This document shows, one piece after another, positions 1-6,477 of a DNA stretch of 23,920 bases. This stretch comes from DATHVR01 sp035461175 (GTDB taxonomy: Bacteria; Actinomycetota; Acidimicrobiia; Spongiisociales; ZC4RG35), in contig DATHVR010000175.1 of NCBI GenBank assembly GCA_035461175.1, forward strand, positions 1 through 23,920, given 5' to 3'. Positions within the stretch are counted from its first letter, which is position 1. Each line of letters begins with the position of its first letter. Made by a program: the position numbers and the translations under genes. Under the pieces are notes generated by a model that did not search any database, was not told the DNA's origin, and saw only the letters and a list, made by a program, of their open reading frames with translations.

Positions 1-322
1 GATAGCTTCCCCAAAAAACGAACATCCCGACGATGCCGAGGCCGGCGAGAAAGCCCGACCACACTCCGGCCGCCTTGTAGACAACGACGACGAGACCGAT
101 CATGCCTGTTGAGAAGCCGAGATAGGCCGGTATGAGTCCGACTGATCCATTGTCGGCGCCGGCCGGGGTGATGATCGAGGCCAGGAAGGCAGGAGGAGTG
201 GTCCAGCCGGCCCAGGCGTCAACGAATATCCCGGTCGCCGCCATCAGTAGTGCCCATCCGGTGACCATTTGAAGGTTTCGTCCGAGCTTTCGGTCGCTGC
301 GATGAATCGCCGGCCTGCGCAC
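1..322 (-). CDS. Partial polytopic membrane protein, unknown function (3' end beyond the window)
   Basis: This frame is open from a GTG at 322-320 to the window edge, about 107 codons, with no stop seen. The start is chosen because a purine-rich GAAGGG/AAAGGAG stretch lies directly upstream. The N-terminus is basic (MRRPAIHRSDRK) and is followed by at least three hydrophobic segments, near residues 20-38, 58-80 and 86-105, the last one rich in Gly and aromatic residues. It begins 13 bases after the stop of the next membrane protein (336-1151), so the two are probably cotranscribed from the promoter region shared with the divergent TetR gene. I do not recognise the family. The coding call rests on the continuous hydrophobic pattern, the ribosome-binding site and the operon position. 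Confidence 0.6.
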   Translation of the reverse strand, partial: MRRPAIHRSDRKLGRNLQMVTGWALLMAATGIFVDAWAGWTTPPAFLASIITPAGADNGSVGLIPAYLGFSTGMIGLVVVVYKAAGVWSGFLAGLGIVGMFVFWGSY

Positions 323-335
323 GCTCCTTTCCCTT

Positions 336-1151
336 CTACTCGGCGACTGGTGACGCGACGCGTCTTGACCGATTCAATGCACCGGATCCGCTGACCACCC
401 ATTCCGAGGTGAGGATGAAGATGAGGCCCCACACCGCGAGAGCCGTTCCCCAGCCGATGCCCAGGCTCGATGTCTGATCGGGAAACACGACTGAGGCGCC
501 TCCCATCAAGAGAGCAGACAACCCGGCCATCCATGCGGTGACCCGTTTTCCCGTGAACGCCGTGCTGCTGACCAGTCCGAGAAGGATCAGGTGGACCCCG
601 AACTCACCGGCGAACTGGTAGTGCGATCCGGCCCAGTGGGGATCGGCTTCGATCCCGGAGATCTGCGCCCCGACCTGGTCGAGCACGTAGAAAGCCACGG
701 GTAGAGCGACGACAGCAGCGAGTGCAAGTAGACGACGGTCCGTAGGCCTGGGAACCCTACGGAGCGGGGAGGTGGGGTGGAGCACACCGGCGACGACGCC
801 CAACCCGAAGATGATCCAAAGGGGAGGTGGCACCTGCTCGGAGGTCGGGCCGATGACCAGGTTGAGAAGGATCGCGGCCCCGAAGAACCCTGATGCCTGC
901 CACATCGGAGCCTCCTGGGCCTCAGGTCGGCGGAACTGACTCGCCAGACCAAACAGCACCACCACATGGCTCAAGGCGAGCGCCAAACGATGGATGCGGT
1001 GGATGGCGAAATCATCCACCCTTGGCGAGAAGAAGTCGTTGACGAAACCATCCGGGAGCCAGACCAACGCCGGCGTCAACACGACCCACCATTGAATCGT
1101 CAATGCGAGTACCAGGAGGCCTGTCAAGACGTAGAAAGCGATCCTGCGCAC
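336..1151 (-). CDS. Integral membrane protein, about 8 transmembrane segments, unknown function
   Basis: This 271-residue protein is dominated by hydrophobic stretches, roughly at 5-27, 52-68, 85-103, 111-128, 140-158, 182-200, 208-225 and 233-252, with short polar loops and a charged C-terminus. His residues occur near helix 2 (HRIHRLALALSH) and in the loop before helix 6. The start is set at the GTG at 1151 because AGAGGTGG lies five bases upstream and the protein then opens with a basic N-terminus plus a membrane helix. A GTG at 1181 is also in frame, but its AAGGAG is only two bases away. It is divergent from a TetR-family gene across a 120-base region with inverted repeats, so TetR control of this two-gene membrane operon is likely. 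No transporter or enzyme motif was recognised. Confidence 0.75.
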   Translation of the reverse strand: MRRIAFYVLTGLLVLALTIQWWVVLTPALVWLPDGFVNDFFSPRVDDFAIHRIHRLALALSHVVVLFGLASQFRRPEAQEAPMWQASGFFGAAILLNLVIGPTSEQVPPPLWIIFGLGVVAGVLHPTSPLRRVPRPTDRRLLALAAVVALPVAFYVLDQVGAQISGIEADPHWAGSHYQFAGEFGVHLILLGLVSSTAFTGKRVTAWMAGLSALLMGGASVVFPDQTSSLGIGWGTALAVWGLIFILTSEWVVSGSGALNRSRRVASPVAE

Positions 1152-1193
1152 CGATCCCACCTCTCTCTCAGAACCGAACACATCTCCTTGTCA

Positions 1194-1227
1194 TGCATCT
1201 ACGATATACTATATGCACTCAACGTGC
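1194..1227. promoter_or_regulatory. Candidate TetR operator/promoter region (nested inverted repeats)
   Basis: In the divergent gap between the membrane operon and tetR, ATATA-C-TATAT (1204-1214) is a perfect odd palindrome. It is followed by GCAC-N5-GTGC (1215-1227) and flanked by TGCAT (1194-1198) paired with ATGCA (1213-1217). TTGTCA (1188-1193) and TATATG (1210-1215), 16 bases apart, could form a rightward promoter overlapped by the palindrome. TetR repressors commonly bind such sites between themselves and a divergent target. The exact operator is inferred. Confidence 0.45.
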
Positions 1228-1273
1228 AACAGGTGGCGTGTGAGCGTCAGATGTCGTGTGAGAAAATGGAGCA

Positions 1274-1882
1274 GTGACTCTGCGAGACCGCCAAGCACAA
1301 CAGGCGAGGCAACTCATCATCGGCGCCGCCACCGATTGTTTCCTCGAAAACGGCTACGTCGGAACGACGATGGACGACATCGCTGAGCGGGCCGCGGTCG
1401 CCCGACGCACCATCTACAACCAGTTCGGCTCGAAAGCCGCCCTGCTCGTCGCAGCCATCAACGACCGGGTGGTGGGATCCGAGGAGAGGTCGCTGGAGTC
1501 CGACCATAACTCCGTCCGAGCGCTGGACGACCCACGTCAGATGATCGAGGCGTTCATCAGAGCTCATGTGGGTGTGGTTCACCGCAGTCTTCCGCTTCTC
1601 AAGGTCACGTTCGAGGCGGCGGCAATCGACGGCGAAGTCGCCAAGGAGTACGAGAGGAATGAGGATCACAGATACAGGGCGCAACAGGTCCTGATCGACG
1701 CCCTCGACCGGAAGGGGCTCCTCCGCACCGACGTGCCCCTTGACTATCTCAAGCGGGGGTTCTGGCTACTTGCTGGACCCCAGATGCTGATCACCGCCAG
1801 CAACGCAGGGTGGGACATCGACACCTACGCCCGCTGGCTGAAAGAGACTGTCAGCGGTCTCCTACTTCCTCAACACGATTGA
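1274..1882 (+). CDS. TetR/AcrR-family transcriptional regulator
   Basis: The protein has 202 residues, a usual TetR size. The N-terminal DNA-binding domain is clear: a first helix (RQLIIGAATDCFLENGY), then the helix-turn-helix at about 31-53 ending in the typical RRTIYNQFGSK. The C-terminal ligand/dimerisation domain (about 65-200) is variable and does not reveal the inducer. Translation is assigned to the GTG at 1274, preceded by TGGAG at a fair distance. It is divergent from two membrane-protein genes with palindromic sequence between them, the usual arrangement for a repressor of a membrane or efflux function. The target and ligand are inference. The gene is followed by a short gap and converges on the cbiO end. 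Confidence 0.9.
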   Translation: MTLRDRQAQQARQLIIGAATDCFLENGYVGTTMDDIAERAAVARRTIYNQFGSKAALLVAAINDRVVGSEERSLESDHNSVRALDDPRQMIEAFIRAHVGVVHRSLPLLKVTFEAAAIDGEVAKEYERNEDHRYRAQQVLIDALDRKGLLRTDVPLDYLKRGFWLLAGPQMLITASNAGWDIDTYARWLKETVSGLLLPQHD

Positions 1883-1924
1883 GAGAGCATGTCAACGGGA
1901 GCTGATTCGTTTACCCCACCTGGT

Positions 1925-1949
1925 CTCGTGAGGTTTCACTGGAAACGAG
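1925..1949. terminator. Weak hairpin between convergent genes
   Basis: GTTTC-ACTG-GAAAC (1933-1946) is a small hairpin, with outer CTCG (1925-1928) able to pair with CGAG (1946-1949) as an alternative. It lies between the convergent tetR and cbiO ends, but there is no T-tract, so a terminator role is uncertain. Confidence 0.25.
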
Positions 1950-2004
1950 GCGGGCGCCTATCGAGGAACGGTTCCCAGAATCGTCTACGTGGGTGAGAAA
2001 CCCG

Positions 2005-2754
2005 TCAGGTGAGCGGGGGGTGCTCGGCTCGCTCGAAGCCATAGGGAGCCTCCAGCCGGTTGGCGGCGAGAAGCTCGGCATCCCTCAATAGCTCCCGGGT
2101 GGGAGCGTCCGCCACGATCCGTCCCTGGTTCATGATCACCGATCGCGGACACAGCTCGAGGGCGAGCGGGAGATCGTGGGTGATGAGGAGTTGGGTCATC
2201 GGCAGGTGTGACAGCGTCTCGATGAGCTCGCGCCGGCCGGCCGGGTCGAGACCGGATGAGGGCTCATCGAAGACGACGACCTCCGGTTCCATGGCCAGGA
2301 CCGTCGCCAACGCCGCTCTCCTCTTCTCACCGCCGCTGAGATGATGGGGCGGTCGGTCGGCGAATCCGCGGCCGGCCACCACGTCGAGAGCAGTCTCCAC
2401 CCGTTTCTCCAGGTCGTCTCCCGTGAGGCCGAGGTTGGCCGGGCCGAAAGCGACGTCCTCGCGGACCGTGGGCATGAATAGCTGGTCATTCGGGTCCTGG
2501 AACACCAGCCCCACCATGCGCCGGATCTCGGGATAGTTCGCCTCGACGACCGGCAGATCACCGACCGTGAGCGAACCGGCCTCCGGAGCCAGGATCCCGT
2601 TCAGATGGAGTGCGAGGGTGGTCTTTCCTCCCCCGTTGGGACCGAGGATGGCAACGCGCTCTCCGGTCTCGATCACCAGGTCGACGCCGTTCAGGGCGCT
2701 GGTGCCGTCCGGATAGGCGAACTCGACACCCCGGAGCCGGACGGTGGCGCTCAT
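2005..2754 (-). CDS. cbiO: ECF transporter ATPase, CbiO type (nickel/cobalt uptake)
   Basis: This 249-residue ABC ATPase energises the CbiMQO transporter from the cytoplasmic side. All family motifs are present: Walker A GPNGGGKTT (38-46), Q-loop Gln86 in VFQDPNDQLF (the PNDQLF extension is typical of ECF ATPases), signature LSGGEKRR (139-146), Walker B VVVFDEP with Asp163/Glu164, D-loop SGLDP and switch His193 in ITHD. It has a single nucleotide-binding domain, so it should act as a homodimer. Its ATG overlaps the cbiQ stop as ATGA, which suggests translational coupling. It is the last gene of a cbiM-cbiQ-cbiO operon. Substrate specificity lies in CbiM, not here. Confidence 0.95.
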   Translation of the reverse strand: MSATVRLRGVEFAYPDGTSALNGVDLVIETGERVAILGPNGGGKTTLALHLNGILAPEAGSLTVGDLPVVEANYPEIRRMVGLVFQDPNDQLFMPTVREDVAFGPANLGLTGDDLEKRVETALDVVAGRGFADRPPHHLSGGEKRRAALATVLAMEPEVVVFDEPSSGLDPAGRRELIETLSHLPMTQLLITHDLPLALELCPRSVIMNQGRIVADAPTRELLRDAELLAANRLEAPYGFERAEHPPLT

Positions 2755-3554
2755 GTGAGAACCAGAGCGGTGGTGGCTGCGGTGGCGAACACCGTCACCG
2801 TCAGCATGACCGCCACCCAGTGGGATCGGGCTACGGCCTGGTCCTCCAGCAAGGGCATCTCCCCGTTGAACCCGCGGGAGACCATGGCGGCGTGAATCCG
2901 CTCTCCCCGCTCATACGAACGGACGAAGAGCGCTCCGGTCGAGGTGGCGATCGGTCGGGCTTGGGATATCCACTTCGGGTCGTAGCCCCGCGCTGTCATG
3001 GCGACTCGCATGCGACGAAGCTCGTCCGTAATCAGCTCGAGATAGCGGATCATGAAGGTGGCTATCGCCGTGAACAGAGCCGGGACCCGGAGCACACCCA
3101 GCCCCCGGATGATGTCGGCGACCTCGGTGGTGGCGGTGAGGAGAATGCTCACACTGGCTCCGAGCACCGCCTTGACGAGGATGTTCCACATCCCCCACAA
3201 CCCGGGTACGGACATTTCGAGGCCGACGACCTCGATCGTCTCCCCCGTGGCGATGAAGGGAATGAACAGGGCGAAGAGCACGAACGGCGCCACGGCCAGC
3301 AGTCGCACCGCCACGAAGTGCAAGCGTATCCGTGCCAGCCTGGCGATCAGGACGATGGCGAGCGCATAGAACCCGAACACCCACACCGCCTCCCGGGGTG
3401 TGACCGCGATCGAAGCCACCATGCCCAGGGCGGCGACCACCTTGGCGGGGGGCGCCAGCCGATGGACGGCGCTGTGCTCATGGACGTAGAGGGCGTGGCT
3501 GTGACCGGCACCCATTCGGTCAGACCGGGGTCGGGGTTTTGCCGCTCGATTCAC
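2751..3554 (-). CDS. cbiQ: ECF transporter transmembrane coupling protein, CbiQ/EcfT type
   Basis: This 267-residue membrane protein couples CbiO to the substrate-binding CbiM. It has the usual N-terminal stretch (SAVHRLAPPAKVVAAL, 28-43), hydrophobic helices at about 36-50, 55-72, 82-102, 117-140 and 244-264, and the two Ala/Ser-Arg-Gly coupling motifs, ARG at 188-190 and SRG at 226-228. In the family these sit on the long cytoplasmic helices that grip the ATPases. The frame opens at a GTG (3554), overlapping the cbiM end by 35 bases. An internal ATG at 3515 (residue 14) would start just after the cbiM stop. Neither has a good ribosome-binding site, so the start is unsettled. It overlaps cbiO by four bases. 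Confidence 0.93.
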   Translation of the reverse strand: MNRAAKPRPRSDRMGAGHSHALYVHEHSAVHRLAPPAKVVAALGMVASIAVTPREAVWVFGFYALAIVLIARLARIRLHFVAVRLLAVAPFVLFALFIPFIATGETIEVVGLEMSVPGLWGMWNILVKAVLGASVSILLTATTEVADIIRGLGVLRVPALFTAIATFMIRYLELITDELRRMRVAMTARGYDPKWISQARPIATSTGALFVRSYERGERIHAAMVSRGFNGEMPLLEDQAVARSHWVAVMLTVTVFATAATTALVLT

Positions 3555-4515
3555 GCACGCCCAGGAACAGGCCGGCGGCGACGAGCAAGGTCACCAGGGT
3601 CCCCACTATCCCGGCGATGGCGAGGCTGAGGGGTTCGTTGGAGATGCCCTCGGTGGCATAGTTGGCGAAGACGACGTCGGCCAGCGAATGCTCTTCGGCC
3701 GATTCGATGAAGCCGGTGTCCTCGGCGACCCGCTCCAAGCCATCGGGATTGTCGACGGCGAACTGGCTCACGACGGCAGCGAAGACCAAGGCGACGAGGA
3801 CCCCGCCGAGGACGAAGGTCCTCTTCCCGACCCGAGACTCGGCCAGCTGGCCCCGTTCCAGGTCCGATGCGCCGAATGCGAGATCGGGACGGGAAGCCAG
3901 CACGGCTCCGACCGCCAAGGCGCTGATGATCCCCTCGCCGATCCCGATGAAGGCATGGACGCCGACCATCGCCCCGAAGACGTCGTCGAAGCTGACTGGG
4001 GCCGTGGCACCGAAGAGCCATTCGATCGAAAAGCCGATGGAAGACATCACCACGGACGCCCAGGCCGCCAGCCCGCCCGCTCCGATCACGCCGCCGCCCG
4101 TCTTGGGGAACACCTTGCGGAAAAGGCGGAAAACGGCGTATCCCCCATAAGCCGGGATGATCGCCATATTGAGGACGTTGTAGCCGAGAGCGGTGAGTCC
4201 ACCATCGGCGAAGGCGAGAGCCTGGACCACGACGACGATCGTCACCACGATCGCTCCCACCGAGGGTCCTAGCAGGATCGCGGCCAGCGCCCCGCCGATG
4301 AGGTGACCGGTGGTGCCCGCCGCCACCGGAAAGTTGAACATCTGAGCGGCGAAGACGAACGCGGCGGTGATCCCGGCCAGGGGGATCGCCTTGTCTTGCA
4401 GCTGTTGACGTGACTGCCGCAGGGCGAACCCGATCACTACGAGGCTGATGATCCCGGTCACCGCGCCGGTGCCGCCGTTGAGAAAGCCGTCGGGCGCGTG
4501 CATTGCCAGGACCAT
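3520..4515 (-). CDS. cbiM: Nickel/cobalt ECF transporter substrate-binding membrane protein CbiM with CbiN (PDGLE) tail
   Basis: The N-terminus MHAPDGFLNG is the hallmark of CbiM/NikM. In characterised NikM the metal is bound by the Met1-His2 N-terminus and His67. If translation starts at the internal ATG (4503), the protein has His2 and His67 (GTTGHLIGG) in exactly these places. The frame also has an ATG at 4515, giving four extra residues. About seven hydrophobic segments follow, and the C-terminal part (residues 235-327) carries a helix, the motif NPDGLE and a last helix, matching the CbiN/PDGLE component fused to CbiM. Metal choice is not readable from these motifs alone, but the Nur-like palindrome and the adjacent Fur-family gene favour nickel. 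First gene of cbiM-cbiQ-cbiO. Confidence 0.94.
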   Translation of the reverse strand: MVLAMHAPDGFLNGGTGAVTGIISLVVIGFALRQSRQQLQDKAIPLAGITAAFVFAAQMFNFPVAAGTTGHLIGGALAAILLGPSVGAIVVTIVVVVQALAFADGGLTALGYNVLNMAIIPAYGGYAVFRLFRKVFPKTGGGVIGAGGLAAWASVVMSSIGFSIEWLFGATAPVSFDDVFGAMVGVHAFIGIGEGIISALAVGAVLASRPDLAFGASDLERGQLAESRVGKRTFVLGGVLVALVFAAVVSQFAVDNPDGLERVAEDTGFIESAEEHSLADVVFANYATEGISNEPLSLAIAGIVGTLVTLLVAAGLFLGVRESSGKTPTPV

Positions 4516-4522
4516 GAAGGGA

Positions 4523-4528
4523 AGCCTA
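4523..4528 (-). promoter_or_regulatory. cbiM: Candidate -10 element for the cbiMQO operon
   Basis: On the minus strand TAGGCT lies seven bases before the ATG at 4515, a leaderless-like spacing. The -35 region would fall inside the palindrome at 4536-4552, so a bound regulator would block the promoter. No convincing -35 hexamer is seen. Confidence 0.4.
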
Positions 4529-4535
4529 CCGCTAA

Positions 4536-4552
4536 TTGCGAATCACTCGCAA
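4536..4552. promoter_or_regulatory. Nur-box-like palindromic operator
   Basis: TTGCGA-ATCAC-TCGCAA is a perfect 6-5-6 inverted repeat between the divergent cbiM and Fur-family genes. The Nur box described for Streptomyces is TTGCAA-N5-TTGCAA, with the same spacing and near-identical half-sites. The usual Fur and Zur boxes are AT-rich and different. It overlaps the expected -35 region of both divergent promoters (TAGGCT for cbiM, TATCGT at 4558-4563 for the regulator), which fits co-repression with autoregulation. Confidence 0.7.
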
Positions 4553-4597
4553 CTGGCTATCGTTCGCACCGACGCTTCTTCGATGAAAGGGATACAC

Positions 4598-5020
4598 GTG
4601 GCGTCCGACGTCGGCACCATCCTCCGCGACCGCGGGTACCGACTGACCAGTCCTCGCTGGTTGGTGTGGTCGGTGCTCCGCTCGGCTGAAAGCCACCTCA
4701 CCGCCGAGGAGATCGCCACCCGGGTCAACGAGGCCGACCCCTCCGTAAATCTGTCTTCGATCTACCGATCGCTGACTCTGTTCGAGGAACTCGATCTCGT
4801 GCGTCGCTCACATCTGGGCATTGACGAGTCGGCCCGATGGGAGATCGCCCATGCCGACGACGAGTTCCACCTGGTCTGTGGCAGATGCGGATCGGTGACC
4901 CACCATGTCGGGGAACTGGTCGAAGAGATCCGATCCCACCTGGGCGCGCATCACGGCTTCACGGCCAACAGCGTCGACCTGGTCGTGACCGGACTCTGCC
5001 CCGACTGCTCCGCCGACTGA
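4598..5020 (+). CDS. Fur-family metalloregulator, probably Nur-like (nickel-responsive)
   Basis: The protein has 140 residues from the GTG at 4598, chosen for GAAAGGG six bases upstream; an ATG at 4583 is a less well-spaced alternative. The N-terminal winged helix spans about 1-80, with the recognition helix in SSIYRSLTLFEELDLV (53-68). The C-terminal dimerisation and metal domain has H85, H91, a CGRC pair (C94/C97), H102/H103, H118/H119 and a second CPDC pair (C134/C137). The paired CxxC motifs form the structural zinc site of many Fur proteins; the His residues are candidate sensing ligands. The divergent metal transporter and the Nur-box-like operator support nickel sensing. As I recall, the studied Streptomyces Nur lacks the CxxC zinc site, so a Zur- or Fur-like specificity remains possible. 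Confidence 0.88.
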   Translation: MASDVGTILRDRGYRLTSPRWLVWSVLRSAESHLTAEEIATRVNEADPSVNLSSIYRSLTLFEELDLVRRSHLGIDESARWEIAHADDEFHLVCGRCGSVTHHVGELVEEIRSHLGAHHGFTANSVDLVVTGLCPDCSAD

Positions 5021-5049
5021 TCGCCGGCTGCTCGTTCTCGAGAGAGTTT

Positions 5050-5083
5050 TGTACCGCAGCAGTACAGCCGAACCTCAGGTTCG
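5050..5083. terminator. Two small inverted repeats between convergent genes
   Basis: TGTAC-N7-GTACA (5050-5066) and CGAAC-CTCAG-GTTCG (5069-5083) lie back to back between the convergent Fur-family and MDMPI-like gene ends. Either could fold as a short hairpin. A clear T-tract is missing, so termination is only a reasonable guess. Confidence 0.35.
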
Positions 5084-5092
5084 CCGGATCGA

Positions 5093-5854
5093 TCAGAAGG
5101 GGACGGCAGTGGCCAACAGGCCCTGGCCCGGGCGGCGACCGGAGACGGCCCGGCAGAACTCGATGGCGTCGACCGAGATCGGTTCGCTTCCACCGCCGGC
5201 CTGGAACACACCGCCGGCCGGGCCGGTCACTTCGAGGGTGAATGGCCGGCCGTGTCGGCGAGCCCACTCGGCCACCACGTCGGCGACTATCCGTCCCTCG
5301 TGCTCGGCGTCGACCTGCATCTTCGTCCCCAGGGCCCGGGTGAGGTCGACCCGGTGCATGAAGGTGTCGCGGGTGAGGATCACGTCGACCAGATAACCGA
5401 GCGTCCAGCGCTCCGCGATGTCGCCCATCACCACCGGGAACGACGCCCAGCGTCGCAACGGGGCCGGAAGCCGATGTCGTCCCCGGGCCGCTTTCTCGAC
5501 CGAAGCCACCGTTTCGGCCACCAGTTCCCTCGGGCTGAGGTCGGAGACGCGTTCGACCTGGATGGAGGTCATGTGGTCCACCGCCGGGCGACCGTCCCGG
5601 CGTCCCCGCCGGGCCACCTCCATCTGCTGGGAGACGAACTCGCGGAACGAGGCCGCCGAGCGCATTGCCCCCAGCATGTGCCCGGCCATGTCGCGGACCG
5701 TCCATTCGGAACAGTCGGTGGGCAGACTCCACTGTTCGTCGGCCACCTCGGCCAGCACGGACGCGTACCGCCCGTATGCCTCCCGGGCCAAGACGAAGGC
5801 CTCTTCGTGGGCGATGGTCGGGATGGTGCCGGTGTCGATCGAAGTGACGGTCAT
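5093..5854 (-). CDS. DinB/MDMPI-fold protein (maleylpyruvate isomerase-like, mycothiol-associated family)
   Basis: This 253-residue protein has the N-terminal four-helix DinB-like domain: WSLPTDCSEWTVRDMAGHMLGA (residues 42-63, His59) and FMHRVDLTRALG (165-176, His167), the two metal-ligand regions of the family. A third ligand may be among E146-D163. The C-terminal part (about 190-245, ending IEFCRAVSGRR) resembles the small domain of actinobacterial MDMPI proteins. Members use mycothiol as thiol cofactor or act as metal-dependent transferases; the substrate cannot be told here. The start is the ATG at 5854, with AGAGGAG upstream and a four-base ATGA overlap with the TetR gene. Sharing the operator-controlled promoter implies induction by the TetR ligand, possibly a toxic electrophile (inference). 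Confidence 0.82.
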   Translation of the reverse strand: MTVTSIDTGTIPTIAHEEAFVLAREAYGRYASVLAEVADEQWSLPTDCSEWTVRDMAGHMLGAMRSAASFREFVSQQMEVARRGRRDGRPAVDHMTSIQVERVSDLSPRELVAETVASVEKAARGRHRLPAPLRRWASFPVVMGDIAERWTLGYLVDVILTRDTFMHRVDLTRALGTKMQVDAEHEGRIVADVVAEWARRHGRPFTLEVTGPAGGVFQAGGGSEPISVDAIEFCRAVSGRRPGQGLLATAVPF

Positions 5855-6441
5855 GCTCGCTCCTCTGCGACGGTGACGTGGTCCAGGTACATGTCGACGG
5901 CATCGTCGAGCAGGAGACTCCAGCGTTCGCCGCCCGGATCGTTGGAGATCTGCTGGCCGATGAGACCCGAGCTCAGCGCCGTCCACAGGTCGCCGGCGGA
6001 CTCGGACTCCACCCCGAGCCGCCGCAAAGCATCGCGCAGCTGCTCGAGCACCTGCTCGGCCAGGTGGTAAGACTCGGGGGAGGGGACGAAATCGGGGACG
6101 GTGCGCTGGAAGAGGAGCTGGTATCGCTCGGGATCGGACGTGCAGAACTGGAAGAAGGCCCGGTTGCCGGCCCGGAAGGTCGCCCGGTCCATCTCGGCGG
6201 CGAAGAAGGGCTGCATCTCTGCCAGCAGCTGCTCGTAGCCCTGGCGGAACATGGCGTCATAGATCTCGTCCTTGGAACCGAAGTAGGAGTAGAGGCTCGG
6301 TGCCCGCATTCCCACCCGGGCGGCAAGATCGCGCAGGGCTACGCCGGCCAGTCCCGACTCTCGCGACAGGTCCCAGGCCGCCTCCAGAATCGCCTGGCGA
6401 GTCCCGGTCCGCTTCCGCTCGCGCACGCTCTGCCCTAACAT
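5851..6441 (-). CDS. TetR-family regulator, first gene of an autoregulated operon
   Basis: The protein has 196 residues. The helix-turn-helix spans about 36-57 (VALRDLAARVGMRAPSLYSYFGSK), followed by a C-terminal domain of the TetR_C_13/WHG-like kind (FFQFCTSDPERYQLLFQ). The ATG at 6441 lies inside the proximal palindrome and at the predicted transcription start, implying a leaderless message. A GTG at 6426 with TTAGGG upstream would give a protein shorter by five residues. It overlaps the MDMPI-like gene by ATGA. Two copies of one palindrome cover the promoter, so autorepression is very likely. The ligand is unknown. Confidence 0.92.
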   Translation of the reverse strand: MLGQSVRERKRTGTRQAILEAAWDLSRESGLAGVALRDLAARVGMRAPSLYSYFGSKDEIYDAMFRQGYEQLLAEMQPFFAAEMDRATFRAGNRAFFQFCTSDPERYQLLFQRTVPDFVPSPESYHLAEQVLEQLRDALRRLGVESESAGDLWTALSSGLIGQQISNDPGGERWSLLLDDAVDMYLDHVTVAEERA

Positions 6442-6466
6442 CGTTAGGATTATCTAACATCGTTAG
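6434..6466. promoter_or_regulatory. Tandem palindromic TetR operators
   Basis: CCTAAC-ATC-GTTAGG (6434-6448) and CTAAC-ATC-GTTAG (6454-6466) are two copies of the same perfect palindrome with centres 19 bases apart, about two helical turns, so two dimers could bind one face. One overlaps the -35/-10 spacer and the start of the -10, the other the transcription start of the downstream tetR gene. Confidence 0.88.
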
Positions 6467-6477
6467 GTTACTGTCAA
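6449..6477 (-). promoter_or_regulatory. Promoter of the tetR-MDMPI operon
   Basis: On the minus strand TTGACA (6477-6472) and GATAAT (6454-6449) are separated by exactly 17 bases, close to the sigma70/SigA consensus. The ATG at 6441 begins seven bases after the -10, so the mRNA is predicted to be leaderless. The -35 overlaps the TGA stop (6474-6476) of the upstream GNAT gene. Confidence 0.85.

Noticed and set aside
2610..3629. A 339-codon plus-strand frame opposite cbiO/cbiQ
   Set aside because: It is the shadow of intact ABC transporter genes, rich in Arg, Gly and His, with no ribosome-binding site or domain.
4504..4597. A cobalamin riboswitch upstream of cbiM
   Set aside because: Only about 80-90 bases separate the divergent genes, too short for a B12 riboswitch, and a protein-binding dyad is present instead.
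4448..4597. An upstream start for the Fur-family gene giving 190 residues
   Set aside because: The extension would run through the cbiM start and the operator; the GTG at 4598 has a ribosome-binding site and gives the normal Fur length.
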